From G963678095 sp963678095 (lineage in GTDB: Bacteria > Bacillota > Negativicutes > Selenomonadales > Selenomonadaceae): a DNA stretch of 64,000 nucleotides. The stretch spans positions 372,001 to 436,000 of the forward strand of contig CAXXXP010000001.1 in the NCBI GenBank assembly GCA_963678095.2, read 5' to 3'. The notes below the pieces were generated by a model that worked only from the letters and a program-made list of their open reading frames with translations, was not told the origin of the DNA and did no database searches. A program made the position numbers and the translations under genes. Every line of letters begins with the position of its first letter. Position 1 is the stretch's first letter. This document shows, piece after piece, positions 51,554 to 59,400 of the stretch.

Positions 51554-52900
51554 TTGATTTTTGAAGGCTTAGCAGATCGCTTACAGGAGACATTTAAAAA
51601 GTTGCGTGGCCATGGCAAGCTGACGGAATCGGATGTCAATGATGCGATGCGCGAAGTGCGCATGGCCCTTTTGGAAGCAGATGTAAACTTTAAGGTTGTT
51701 AAGGATTTTGTTGCCAAGGTAAAGGAACGTGCAATTGGGCAGGAAGTTCTTGAAACACTGAGCCCGGCGCAGGTTGTCATAAAGATTGTAAATGAAGAGC
51801 TTACCGAGCTCATGGGTGGTACGCAGAGCCGTATCGCAATTTCCCCTAAGCCGCCGACGGTCATCATGATGGTCGGTCTGCAGGGGGCAGGAAAGACGAC
51901 GACGGCAGGGAAACTTGCGTTGTCAATGAAAAAGCAGGGCAAGCGACCACTCTTGGTTGCGGCTGATATCTACCGGCCGGCGGCTGTTAAGCAGCTGCAG
52001 GTTCTCGGAGAGCAGCTTGATGTACCGGTATTTGCCATGGCAGAGGGTACCGATGCGGTGACAATTGCTGAAAAGGCTATTGAACATGCGGCTTCGCATG
52101 TCAATGATATCGTCATCATCGATACGGCCGGCCGACTGCACATCAATGAAGAGCTGATGCAGGAACTCAAGTCGATCAAACAGGAAGTTCGTCCGCATGA
52201 AATTCTGCTGGTTGTTGATGCCATGACAGGGCAGGATGCGGTGAATGTAGCCGAAAGCTTCAACAAGGATCTCGGCCTTGATGGTGTCATTTTGACAAAG
52301 CTCGATGGCGATGCCCGCGGCGGCGCGGCACTGTCCGTCAAAGCAGTGACCGGCTGTCCGATCAAGTTTGTCGGTATGGGCGAAAAGCTCGAAGCACTTG
52401 AAGTTTTCTATCCGGATCGCATGGCATCGAGAATTCTTGGCATGGGGGATGTTCTCTCCCTGATTGAAAAGGCACAGGATGCCTTTGATGTCGAAGAAGC
52501 CAAAAAGATGGAGAAAAAGCTTCGCAAAGATGAGTTTACGCTGGATGATTTCATCTCTCAGATGCATCAGGTCCGCAAGCTTGGTTCGCTGGATCAGATT
52601 CTTGGGATGATTCCGGGGATGGGCGGCATGCGCAAGCAGTTGGGGGAAGTCGATCTCAACGGCAAGGAAATCAAACGCATTGAAGCGATCATCTACTCGA
52701 TGACCCCGAAAGAGCGGCATGATGTCACGCTGATCAATGGCAGCCGTCGCAAGCGCATTGCGCTTGGCAGTGGAACGCAGGTACAGGATGTAAATCGCCT
52801 GATCAAGCAGTTCACAGAGGTTCGCAAGATGATGAAGCAGATGAAAAAAATGCAAAGTGGTAAAAAGGGCCTGGGCGGCTTTAAAATGCCGTTCATGTGA
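51554..52900 (+). CDS. ffh: Signal recognition particle protein Ffh
   Basis: SRP54-type GTPase that binds signal peptides and SRP RNA. The 448 aa protein has N domain, G domain (GLQGAGKTTTAGKLA, DTAGRLHINEELM, TKLDGDARGG) and a methionine-rich M domain (IPGMGGMRKQLGEVDL to MMKQMKKMQSGKK). TTG start 51554 preceded by GGGGGG at 51541-51546. Normal length. The 4.5S-like RNA gene is not seen in the window. Confidence 0.97.
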   Translation: MIFEGLADRLQETFKKLRGHGKLTESDVNDAMREVRMALLEADVNFKVVKDFVAKVKERAIGQEVLETLSPAQVVIKIVNEELTELMGGTQSRIAISPKPPTVIMMVGLQGAGKTTTAGKLALSMKKQGKRPLLVAADIYRPAAVKQLQVLGEQLDVPVFAMAEGTDAVTIAEKAIEHAASHVNDIVIIDTAGRLHINEELMQELKSIKQEVRPHEILLVVDAMTGQDAVNVAESFNKDLGLDGVILTKLDGDARGGAALSVKAVTGCPIKFVGMGEKLEALEVFYPDRMASRILGMGDVLSLIEKAQDAFDVEEAKKMEKKLRKDEFTLDDFISQMHQVRKLGSLDQILGMIPGMGGMRKQLGEVDLNGKEIKRIEAIIYSMTPKERHDVTLINGSRRKRIALGSGTQVQDVNRLIKQFTEVRKMMKQMKKMQSGKKGLGGFKMPFM

Positions 52901-52937
52901 TTTTAATACATTATTTTTTGAAGGAGGTGAATTTCAG

Positions 52938-53213
52938 ATGGCAGTTAAAATTCGTTTGAATCGTATGGGTGCAAAAAAGAATCCTTTCTATCGTATCGTA
53001 GTAGCTGATTCCCGTTCCCCGCGTGATGGTCGTTTTATCGAAATTTTAGGTAATTACGATTCCACAAAGGAACCGGCAGTTGTTAACATTGACGAAGCAA
53101 AGGTTCTTGAATGGATGAACAAAGGTGCTCAACCTACAGATACCGTTAAATCTTTGTTGAAGAGACAGGGTATCATGACTAAGTTTGATGAAGCAAAACG
53201 CGCGAAGAACTAA
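52938..53213 (+). CDS. rpsP: 30S ribosomal protein S16
   Basis: A 91 aa ribosomal protein: AVKIRLNRMGAKKNPFYRIVVADSRSPRDGRFIE is diagnostic. ATG 52938 after AAGGAGGTGA, a perfect match to the 16S rRNA end. In the expected SRP-to-trmD gene order. Confidence 0.98.
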   Translation: MAVKIRLNRMGAKKNPFYRIVVADSRSPRDGRFIEILGNYDSTKEPAVVNIDEAKVLEWMNKGAQPTDTVKSLLKRQGIMTKFDEAKRAKN

Positions 53214-53232
53214 GAAAGAGGCATAAACAGAC

Positions 53233-53460
53233 ATGAAAGAACTTGTGGAAGTTATCGCCAAATCATTAGTACAGAATCCGGAACAGGTCGTGGTGGAGGA
53301 GAAATCCGATTCCAGCACGACTTTGTATGAACTTCATGTTGCACCGGAGGATATGGGTAAAGTTATTGGCAAACAGGGGCGCATTGCCAAAGCTATGCGC
53401 ACGGTTGTCAAAGCTGCGGCTACCCGCGAAAATAAAAAAGTCACTGTTGAGATTATTTGA
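53233..53460 (+). CDS. khpA: KH-domain RNA-binding protein KhpA (YlqC)
   Basis: A 75 aa single KH domain. KVIGKQGRIAKAMRTVVKAAA holds the GxxG loop (GKQG). In streptococci and relatives KhpA with KhpB affects cell division and RNA binding. A hairpin follows. Confidence 0.93.
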   Translation: MKELVEVIAKSLVQNPEQVVVEEKSDSSTTLYELHVAPEDMGKVIGKQGRIAKAMRTVVKAAATRENKKVTVEII

Positions 53461-53465
53461 AAACT

Positions 53466-53507
53466 GCGGCAAAAAATCCATACTACGCAAGTAAGGATTA
53501 TTGCCGC
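53466..53507 (+). terminator. Hairpin after khpA
   Basis: GCGGCAA..AATCC pairs with GGATT..TTGCCGC (53466-53479 with 53495-53507, one bulge) followed by a weak T-rich stretch. Possibly partial termination before ylqD. Confidence 0.6.
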
Positions 53508-53561
53508 TGTTTCTTTATGGGTATAACATAAATACATATTTTGATGAAACGAGGCGTTATT

Positions 53562-53969
53562 ATGGAAAGCATGACTTTAAGATGTCCGGTAACAGTAAAA
53601 GCGAAAGTTACTGAAGATTTGAAAAAGAATATAGCGGAGAAAATTCAAAACAATATTGAAAAGATTGATCTTGAACTGCAACAGATCGAACTTGATGCAA
53701 AGCGTGTATTGACTGAAGCTGAAGCTCAGGGTCCGCAGGCTGTAGCTGGCGTACGCCATCAGATCGAAGTAGAACGTCATAAGCGAATGGATGCCAGACA
53801 GCAGTTGCTTGCCAAGGCACAGGAAACGGAAAACCTTGAAATCGGAGCGGAGATTATCCAAGGGACAATGGATCGCGTGGTTGAAGTAAAAGTTGGCGAT
53901 AGCTTGCAGGAACTGGTCAACACTGAAATTCTGGTAGAAGACGGCAACATCATTGCCTTCCGCAGCTAA
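53562..53969 (+). CDS. ylqD: YlqD-family protein
   Basis: A 135 aa protein of the YlqD family, found between khpA and rimM in many Firmicutes. It is rich in heptad-type Glu, Lys and Ile (KAKVTEDLKKNIAEKIQNNIEKIDLELQQIELDAKRV) and ends in a small beta domain (VVEVKVGDSLQELVNTEILVEDG). Function not known. ATG 53562 after GAGG. Confidence 0.85.
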   Translation: MESMTLRCPVTVKAKVTEDLKKNIAEKIQNNIEKIDLELQQIELDAKRVLTEAEAQGPQAVAGVRHQIEVERHKRMDARQQLLAKAQETENLEIGAEIIQGTMDRVVEVKVGDSLQELVNTEILVEDGNIIAFRS

Positions 53970-53973
53970 TTTC

Positions 53974-54471
53974 ATGGAAAAGATGATTGTCATCGGCAAG
54001 GTCGGAGCACCGCATGGCGTGCGAGGGGAAGTCCGCATTATTCCGCTCACGGACTTTCCGGATCGGTTTGATTCCCTGAAGAAAGCATATTTGGAAGAAG
54101 AAGAGGTTACCATTACCTCGGTTAAACACAATAAACAGTTTGTGATTCTTAAATTCAAGGACATGGATGACCGTGAGGCCGTGGCCGCACGAAATGGTCA
54201 GCTTCTCAAGGTGAAACGCTCCGAGGTAGCACCGCTTGGTGAAGGCGAATACTACGGATTTGATATTATCGGATTGGAAGTATATGATGCGCAGGCTGTA
54301 CATATAGGTCAGGTTGTGGAAATCCTTAAGACCGGCAGCAATGATGTTTATGTGGTCGGCAGCAAAGGCCGGGCGGAGCAGATCCTGGTGCCAGCATTAA
54401 AAACAGTGGTTACCTCAATTGATCTTGAGAATGGTAAAATGACGGTTACTTTGCCGGAAGTGGATGAATAA
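53974..54471 (+). CDS. rimM: 16S rRNA-processing protein RimM
   Basis: A 165 aa ribosome maturation factor for the 30S head domain, binding S19. MIVIGKVGAPHGVRGEVRIIPLTDFPDRF is the N-terminal signature, and VGSKGRAEQILVPALKTVVTSIDLENGKMTV the PRC-barrel end. Starts 4 bases after the ylqD stop, without a clear Shine-Dalgarno, so translation is probably coupled. Confidence 0.95.
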   Translation: MEKMIVIGKVGAPHGVRGEVRIIPLTDFPDRFDSLKKAYLEEEEVTITSVKHNKQFVILKFKDMDDREAVAARNGQLLKVKRSEVAPLGEGEYYGFDIIGLEVYDAQAVHIGQVVEILKTGSNDVYVVGSKGRAEQILVPALKTVVTSIDLENGKMTVTLPEVDE

Positions 54472-54473
54472 GC

Positions 54474-55220
54474 ATGCGGATTGATATTCTTTCCTTGTTT
54501 CCCGAGATGTTTGACGGTCCGTTTGGGCACAGCATTGTCAAGCGGGCGATTGACAATAATATTCTTGATATTTTTGTTACGAATTTTCGTGATTTTGCCT
54601 ATGATAAACATAAGCAGGTTGATGATTCTCCCTTTGGCGGCGGCAGCGGCATGGTATTGAAGCCAGAACCATTGTTTCGTGCCGTGGACCATATCAAGCA
54701 GACCACGGATTATCAAGAGCGGCGTGTGCTCTTGATGTGTCCGAGCGGAAAGCCATTTACCCAGGAGAAGGCACGTGAACTGGCAGGTTATCAGCAGCTC
54801 ATCTTTATCTGCGGCCATTATGAAGGCTTTGATGCCAGGATTGCCGATACGCTGGCTGATGAAAGCCTGTCGATTGGCGATTATGTGTTGACGGGCGGTG
54901 AACTGCCGGCAATGGTCATGGTCGATGCCGTGGCAAGAATGCTGCCGGGGGTACTTGGTTCGGCTGATTCAGCGCCGACGGATTCCTTTTACGGGGGACT
55001 CTTAGAGCATCCGCAATATACGCGTCCGCGCGAGTATGAGGGTCTTGAGGTACCGGAGGTTTTATTATCGGGGGATCACGCCCGGATTCGTGCCTGGCGC
55101 CGGGAGCAGTCACTGCGCATTACGCTGCGCCAACGGCCGGATTTGCTGGCAGCTGCCGACCTCGGTGAAGAGGATAAAAAAATTCTGCAAAAACTCAAAG
55201 CTTCGGCTGACAATCTATAA
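54474..55220 (+). CDS. trmD: tRNA (guanine-N1)-methyltransferase TrmD
   Basis: Methylates G37 of tRNAs. The 248 aa protein has MRIDILSLFPEMFDGPFGHSI at the start, the SPOUT trefoil-knot sequence SIGDYVLTGGELPAM and SDSAPTDSF. Normal length, 2 bases after rimM. Confidence 0.97.
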   Translation: MRIDILSLFPEMFDGPFGHSIVKRAIDNNILDIFVTNFRDFAYDKHKQVDDSPFGGGSGMVLKPEPLFRAVDHIKQTTDYQERRVLLMCPSGKPFTQEKARELAGYQQLIFICGHYEGFDARIADTLADESLSIGDYVLTGGELPAMVMVDAVARMLPGVLGSADSAPTDSFYGGLLEHPQYTRPREYEGLEVPEVLLSGDHARIRAWRREQSLRITLRQRPDLLAAADLGEEDKKILQKLKASADNL

Positions 55221-55236
55221 ATTTGTCATAAAAGAT

Positions 55237-55265
55237 TTGAATTGTCACGGGCTTTGTGATATAAT
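55237..55265 (+). promoter_or_regulatory. rplS promoter
   Basis: TTGAAT (55237-55242), a 17-base spacer and a perfect TATAAT (55260-55265). It leaves a leader of about 70 bases before the rplS start, in the position of the Firmicutes L19 leader element; I see no secure secondary structure in it. Confidence 0.7.
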
Positions 55266-55343
55266 TCTATAATATCTGGGCGGTCCTCTGAGTAATGACT
55301 ATAAGATTTACCATGAACGTCTAAATAAGGAGGAAACATACAC

Positions 55344-55685
55344 ATGAACATTATTCAAGCTTTAGAACAAGAACAGCTCCGTTCTGACATTCCGGTATTC
55401 GCACCTGGTGACACAGTACGTGCTCACGTAAAGGTTGTCGAAGGTACGCGCGAACGTATCCAGATGTTTGAAGGCGTTGTTATTGCTCGTCAGGGTACAG
55501 GCGTCCGTGAAACATTTACAGTAAGACGTATTTCTTACGGTATTGGTGTTGAACGTACTTTCCCGGTACATTCCCCGAGACTTGAAAAGATCGATGTTGT
55601 GCGTAAAGGTATTGTCCGCCGGGCAAAACTTTACTATCTGCGCGCTCTTACGGGTAAAGCTGCTCGTATTAAAGAAAAACGCTGA
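55344..55685 (+). CDS. rplS: 50S ribosomal protein L19
   Basis: A 113 aa ribosomal protein with IPVFAPGDTVRAHVKVVEGTRERIQMFEGVVI and ERTFPVHSPRLEKIDVVRKGIVRRAKLYYLR, both L19 hallmarks. AAGGAGGAAAC precedes the ATG. Followed by a terminator. Confidence 0.98.
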   Translation: MNIIQALEQEQLRSDIPVFAPGDTVRAHVKVVEGTRERIQMFEGVVIARQGTGVRETFTVRRISYGIGVERTFPVHSPRLEKIDVVRKGIVRRAKLYYLRALTGKAARIKEKR

Positions 55686-55693
55686 TAAAGGTG

Positions 55694-55725
55694 ATAGGGA
55701 CTGGGGACAGTCCCTATTCTTTTTA
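55694..55725 (+). terminator. Terminator after rplS
   Basis: Perfect 9-base stem ATAGGGACT / AGTCCCTAT (55694-55702, 55709-55717) with a 6-base loop, then TCTTTTTA. Confidence 0.88.
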
Positions 55726-55744
55726 TTTGGCAGGAGGCTGAGTT

Positions 55745-56269
55745 ATGAGTAATTCACTTGGTGAAGAAGTTAAAGACTGGGTCGTTTCTATATTAGTTGC
55801 CGTCGTATTGGCGTTTTTTATCCGCTACTTTATTGTGGAGCTCTATCTAGTCGATGGACCATCCATGCGCCCGACGCTGCTCAATCAGGAACGACTGGTA
55901 GTAAATAAATTTGTCTATCGCTTCCGGGCTCCGGAACGCGGCGAAGTGCTGGTGTTCCGGTATCCACAGGATCAGAGCCGTGATTTCATCAAACGCGTCA
56001 TTGCTGTACCGGGTGATACCATTGAAATCAAGGATGGACGCGTATTCGTCAATCAGCAGCTGATGAACGAACCGTATATACTGAGCCAGACCCGTGGCGA
56101 TTATCCGCTGTCAACGGTGCCTGAAGGCCATATTTTTGTTATGGGTGATAACCGGAACAATTCTGAGGACAGCCGCTTTGCGGATGTAGGCTTTGTGCCG
56201 TTCAACCTGATCAAGGGCAAGGCCATATTGGTTTTCTGGCCGTTCGATCATTTAAAAACGTTACCATGA
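55745..56269 (+). CDS. lepB: Signal peptidase I
   Basis: A 174 aa inner-membrane protease that removes signal peptides from exported proteins. One N-terminal membrane helix (WVVSILVAVVLAFFIRYFIV), nucleophile Ser in DGPSMRPTL, general base Lys in DFIKRVIAVPGD, and box E GDNRNNSEDSR. AGGAGG upstream. Single-span form usual for Firmicutes. Confidence 0.96.
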   Translation: MSNSLGEEVKDWVVSILVAVVLAFFIRYFIVELYLVDGPSMRPTLLNQERLVVNKFVYRFRAPERGEVLVFRYPQDQSRDFIKRVIAVPGDTIEIKDGRVFVNQQLMNEPYILSQTRGDYPLSTVPEGHIFVMGDNRNNSEDSRFADVGFVPFNLIKGKAILVFWPFDHLKTLP

Positions 56270-56274
56270 GATAG

Positions 56275-56307
56275 ACCGCCGGTATAAATCTATATCGGCG
56301 GTTTTTT
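56275..56307 (+). terminator. Terminator after lepB
   Basis: Twelve-base stem with one G-U pair (56275-56286, 56291-56302), 4-base loop and six T residues. Confidence 0.93.
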
Positions 56308-56367
56308 GTCACGGAAACGTTATAGATTTCTATCATTTTGCAAAGATGGCTATTTTTATTAAAATTA

Positions 56368-56423
56368 AAAAAGATCTATCTTGGGATGCAGGGGGATAAT
56401 TGCAATCCAAGATAGATCTTTTT
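56368..56423 (-). terminator. Terminator of the minus-strand exported-protein gene
   Basis: Perfect 17-base stem (56368-56384, 56407-56423), extended by TGCA/TGCA inside, ending in a run of T on the minus strand. Confidence 0.9.
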
Positions 56424-56437
56424 ATTTTGAAATAAAA

Positions 56438-56998
56438 TTATTTGCTTGTTGTAGTCTGTGTGGCCGAAGCTGCTGCTATAAGTTGTTTTTGCAGGGTTAA
56501 TATCTTTTGTGCGGCCTGTAATTCCTGGCTAAACAATGAATCCGGAACTACCATAATCTGCGTAATGTTGAGACTGCTCGTATTTGTTGCAGTTGTTGTT
56601 GTGGAGGTGGTACTGGTTGTCGTGGATCCACTGCTATTTTCTATAGAATAAACAGAGTTTCCGTCGACATCATAATATTCGATATGAATCGGTGCGTAAT
56701 AGACAATATTATTTTCGGTAAAGAATTTACCAAGCTCAACCGAATAGGATAGGCTGCTTTTTAAATCAACACCGGCTTTTTGCAGAAGCTGTAAATTTTT
56801 TTGATTTTCATAATTACTCTTGTAATAATTTTTTGTCCAGATATAAATGGTATCGCTTTTTTCATACGTATTATTTTTATCAAAAAAGACATCAACGGAA
56901 TCCAGGGATTTTACGAGTTGCCAGCTGCTGGCTTGCAAGGCGTAACAGGGATTGGATAGGATAGCCAGGGCTGTTATTAGAAGAAATAATTTTTTCAT
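56438..56998 (-). CDS. Exported protein, surface-adhesin-E-like, with Thr/Ser repeat
   Basis: A 186 aa protein with signal peptide KKLFLLITALAILSNPCYA. The mature N-terminus (SSWQLVKSLDSVDVFFDKNN) shows the same W-(x)n-(F/Y)FD layout as the protein at 26721. A Thr/Ser-rich stretch (about residues 128-145), encoded by a low-complexity GTT/GTC-type repeat near 56580-56630, may vary in length between strains. Function unknown. ATG 56998 is preceded by GTGAGGTAT. A TATAAT-like -10 lies at 57053-57058 on the minus strand. Confidence 0.65.
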   Translation of the reverse strand: MKKLFLLITALAILSNPCYALQASSWQLVKSLDSVDVFFDKNNTYEKSDTIYIWTKNYYKSNYENQKNLQLLQKAGVDLKSSLSYSVELGKFFTENNIVYYAPIHIEYYDVDGNSVYSIENSSGSTTTSTTSTTTTATNTSSLNITQIMVVPDSLFSQELQAAQKILTLQKQLIAAASATQTTTSK

Positions 56999-57413
56999 AT
57001 AAGAATACCTCACTTTACTTTTGCTATAGCCATAAATTAGTTCCTATGTAATATTATAGTGTATTATTTTAAAATAGGAAGTAAATTTTTATAATATTTA
57101 TCTTGCGTAAAAATCTAAGTATAAAAATAAAATATAACTGATAATACTGGATTTTAATAAAATATGTTGTACATGATTTTTTATATTTGTGTACAAAGTA
57201 TTTTTGTTTTATGCCGACTTTTATGCTGTGACTTAAAACTATTTGTTAAAGCGAGAAGAAGCTAAAGTACAATGGGCGCCCCCTTTTTTTTAAGCTTATA
57301 CGGAAGGTATATATTTTTCCTAAAGCGTACAGTTGTTGCTTTTGCGAAGTCAAGTCTTGATAGGGCAGCTTGTAAAATAAAAATAGAGAATAAAAAATCT
57401 ACAGAGCGGTTTT

Positions 57414-57442
57414 TTGCTTTTTACAATATTATCACTTATAAT
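57414..57442 (+). promoter_or_regulatory. Promoter upstream of rbgA
   Basis: TTGCTT (57414-57419), 17-base spacer, TATAAT (57437-57442). The start of transcription would be near 57449, leaving a leader of almost 200 bases before rbgA. Confidence 0.55.
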
Positions 57443-57486
57443 AAGGAAGGTACGACGTCGCTCTAAAGGCGATGCCGATTTTTATT

Positions 57487-57535
57487 TGTCTACCAAATTT
57501 CTATATTTGTCTACGTTTTGTCTACCAATGTCTAC
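57487..57535 (+). repeat. Four phased TGTCTAC direct repeats
   Basis: TGTCTAC at 57487, 57508, 57519 and 57529, with start-to-start distances of 21, 11 and 10 bases, close to two, one and one turns of the helix. The pattern looks like a binding array for a DNA-binding protein on one face. No known regulator recognised. Confidence 0.6.
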
Positions 57536-57645
57536 ATTTTCGCACGACGATTATAAAATATTAAAAAAGACAATATAAGAAAATCAAGTCATAAAATAAT
57601 AAAATCCCTTATAAATCAAGGGGTCATAAAAGGACGATAAGAGAA

Positions 57646-58536
57646 ATGGAAGAAATAAAAAAAGATATACCCACGGTTCAATGGTTTCCGGGGCATATGA
57701 CCAAGGCGCGGCGCCTGATTGTTGATAATCTGAAACTGGTTGACGTCGTGATTGTACTGCTCGATGCCCGGATTCCCTACAGCAGTGCCAATCCGATGCT
57801 GGCTGAGATTATTGGCAGTAAGCCTCATGCCATTGCCTTGAACAAGGCAGATCTGGCCGATCCGGAGATGACAAAAGCCTGGATTGAGCATTTTAAGGCC
57901 AAGGGTGTGAAAGCCATTGCCATCGATGCGATTACCGGCAAGGGCATGAAGCCGCTGGTAAAACTTGCCGAAGATCTGGCCCGGGCCAAGACGGAGAAAC
58001 TCGTCAAACGTGGTGCCAATCCGCGGGCTGCCCGTCTAATGATTTTGGGTATTCCAAATGTGGGGAAATCCTCTTTGATCAATCGCCTGGCTGGAGCGGC
58101 GCGAACCAAAACGGCTGATAAACCGGGGGTAACCCGGGCTAAACAGTGGATTCGTCTCGGTACGAATCTCGAGCTGCTGGATATGCCGGGTGTTTTATGG
58201 CCGAAGTTTGAAGATATGACCGTCGGCTTAAAACTCGCCTTTACTGGTGCAATCAATGATGAGGTCTATGATCTCGAACAGGTCGTCCATATCTTTTTGA
58301 CGACGATGCTTCGCGATTATCCGCAGCGCCTGCAGGAACGCTACAAGATCGCTGAACCGCTGCCGCTTGATGAGGAAGCGACACTGGAGATCATTGGGCG
58401 CAAGCGCGGTTTTCTGCTCAAGGGTGGATTGATTGACCTCGATAAGACGCGCAAGATCCTGCTCAATGAATTCAGAGCTGGTAAGCTTGGGCTGATCAGT
58501 CTTGACCAGCCGGTGGATATCGAGAAAAATCTATAA
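57646..58536 (+). CDS. rbgA: Ribosome biogenesis GTPase RbgA (YlqF)
   Basis: A 296 aa circularly permuted GTPase for 50S assembly. Order of motifs: G4 NKAD, G5-like, then G1 GIPNVGKSS, G2, G3 DMPG, as expected for the permuted family. FPGHMTKA at the start and the C-terminal ANTAR-like helices match. A long AT-rich region precedes it. rnhB follows after a terminator. Confidence 0.95.
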   Translation: MEEIKKDIPTVQWFPGHMTKARRLIVDNLKLVDVVIVLLDARIPYSSANPMLAEIIGSKPHAIALNKADLADPEMTKAWIEHFKAKGVKAIAIDAITGKGMKPLVKLAEDLARAKTEKLVKRGANPRAARLMILGIPNVGKSSLINRLAGAARTKTADKPGVTRAKQWIRLGTNLELLDMPGVLWPKFEDMTVGLKLAFTGAINDEVYDLEQVVHIFLTTMLRDYPQRLQERYKIAEPLPLDEEATLEIIGRKRGFLLKGGLIDLDKTRKILLNEFRAGKLGLISLDQPVDIEKNL

Positions 58537-58555
58537 TTTTTACAGGAAAACAGGT

Positions 58556-58590
58556 CCCCGTAACGAATTTCTTTTGTTATGGGGATTTTT
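58556..58590 (+). terminator. Terminator after rbgA
   Basis: Nine-base stem CCCCGTAAC / GTTATGGGG with one G-U pair (58556-58564, 58576-58584), then A and five T residues. Confidence 0.85.
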
Positions 58591-58615
58591 ATATTGAAAT
58601 GGGTGAATTGGGTTA

Positions 58616-59383
58616 ATGGATAATAAGAAGATGACGATAAAAGAAATAGAGTCTTTGTTTGCCAGTAAATGCCTGTCGGCAGCGGAGGTCGATTGCTTCC
58701 GCGAGGATGAGCGCAAGGCGGTGGGTCAAGTCATTCGCCGCTGGGAAAGAGCAGAGCAGGAAAAAGAGCGTGTCGATGCGCTCTATGAATATGAGCGTAG
58801 TTTTGAAGCGGAGGGGCGGACCTATATTGCCGGAGTTGATGAGGCCGGCCGCGGCCCGCTGGCAGGACCGGTGGTAGTCGCGGCGGTTATTTTGCCGAGC
58901 GGCTTGTTTTTGCCGAAAATCAACGATTCCAAAAAGCTGTCGCCGAAGGTAAGAGAAGAACTCTATGATAGGATCATTGCGCAGGCGGTAGTTGTTGAAC
59001 GGGCGATTATTGATGCTGCGACCATCGATCGGGTAAACATCTATCAGGCCACGGTCAATGGCATGTACGATGCAATTTTTGGCCTGCAGCCGCAGCCTTC
59101 ACAGGTGCTGATTGATGCCGTGCGCCTGGATCGCTTGCCCATGCCATCACTGCCGCTGATTAAAGGCGATGCGAAAAGCGCATCCATTGCGGCAGCTTCT
59201 ATTATCGCCAAAGTCGAACGTGACCGCATGATGGACGAATATGACAAACTATATCCAGTATATGGATTTGCCCAGCACAAGGGCTACGGCACGGCGCAAC
59301 ACGTGGAAGCGTTGCAAAAATATGGGCCGTGTCCGATTCACCGACGCTCCTTTGAGCCCGTGAAATCTCTGTGCGAGGGATGA
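58616..59383 (+). CDS. rnhB: Ribonuclease HII
   Basis: Cuts RNA in RNA-DNA hybrids. The 255 aa protein has the signature GVDEAGRGPLAGPVVVAAV with two acidic catalytic residues, and later DAVRLD, ASIIAKVERDRMM and FAQHKGYGT. The extra N-terminal 70 residues are usual for Firmicutes RnhB. The YlqG-like gene follows. Confidence 0.95.
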   Translation: MDNKKMTIKEIESLFASKCLSAAEVDCFREDERKAVGQVIRRWERAEQEKERVDALYEYERSFEAEGRTYIAGVDEAGRGPLAGPVVVAAVILPSGLFLPKINDSKKLSPKVREELYDRIIAQAVVVERAIIDAATIDRVNIYQATVNGMYDAIFGLQPQPSQVLIDAVRLDRLPMPSLPLIKGDAKSASIAAASIIAKVERDRMMDEYDKLYPVYGFAQHKGYGTAQHVEALQKYGPCPIHRRSFEPVKSLCEG

Positions 59384-59400
59384 CCAGGGAGGAATGCTAA

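Larger units (their letters stand above)
56999..57645. other. Long AT-rich intergenic region with repeats
   Basis: No convincing gene; the open frame 57272-57466 has no ribosome-binding site. It contains the promoter region of the minus-strand exported protein, a promoter-like TTGCTT/TATAAT at 57414-57442 toward rbgA, a short hairpin with T run near 57449-57485, four TGTCTAC repeats at 57487-57535, and an inverted repeat TTGTAC / GTACAA (57167-57172, 57191-57196). Confidence 0.5.

Noticed and set aside
57272..57466. Open frame of 64 codons in the long intergenic region
   Set aside because: No ribosome-binding site, poor composition (Phe/Lys stretches), overlapping the promoter at 57414-57442.
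57487..57535. CRISPR-like array
   Set aside because: The repeats are only 7 bases with very short unequal spacing; they suggest a protein-binding array.
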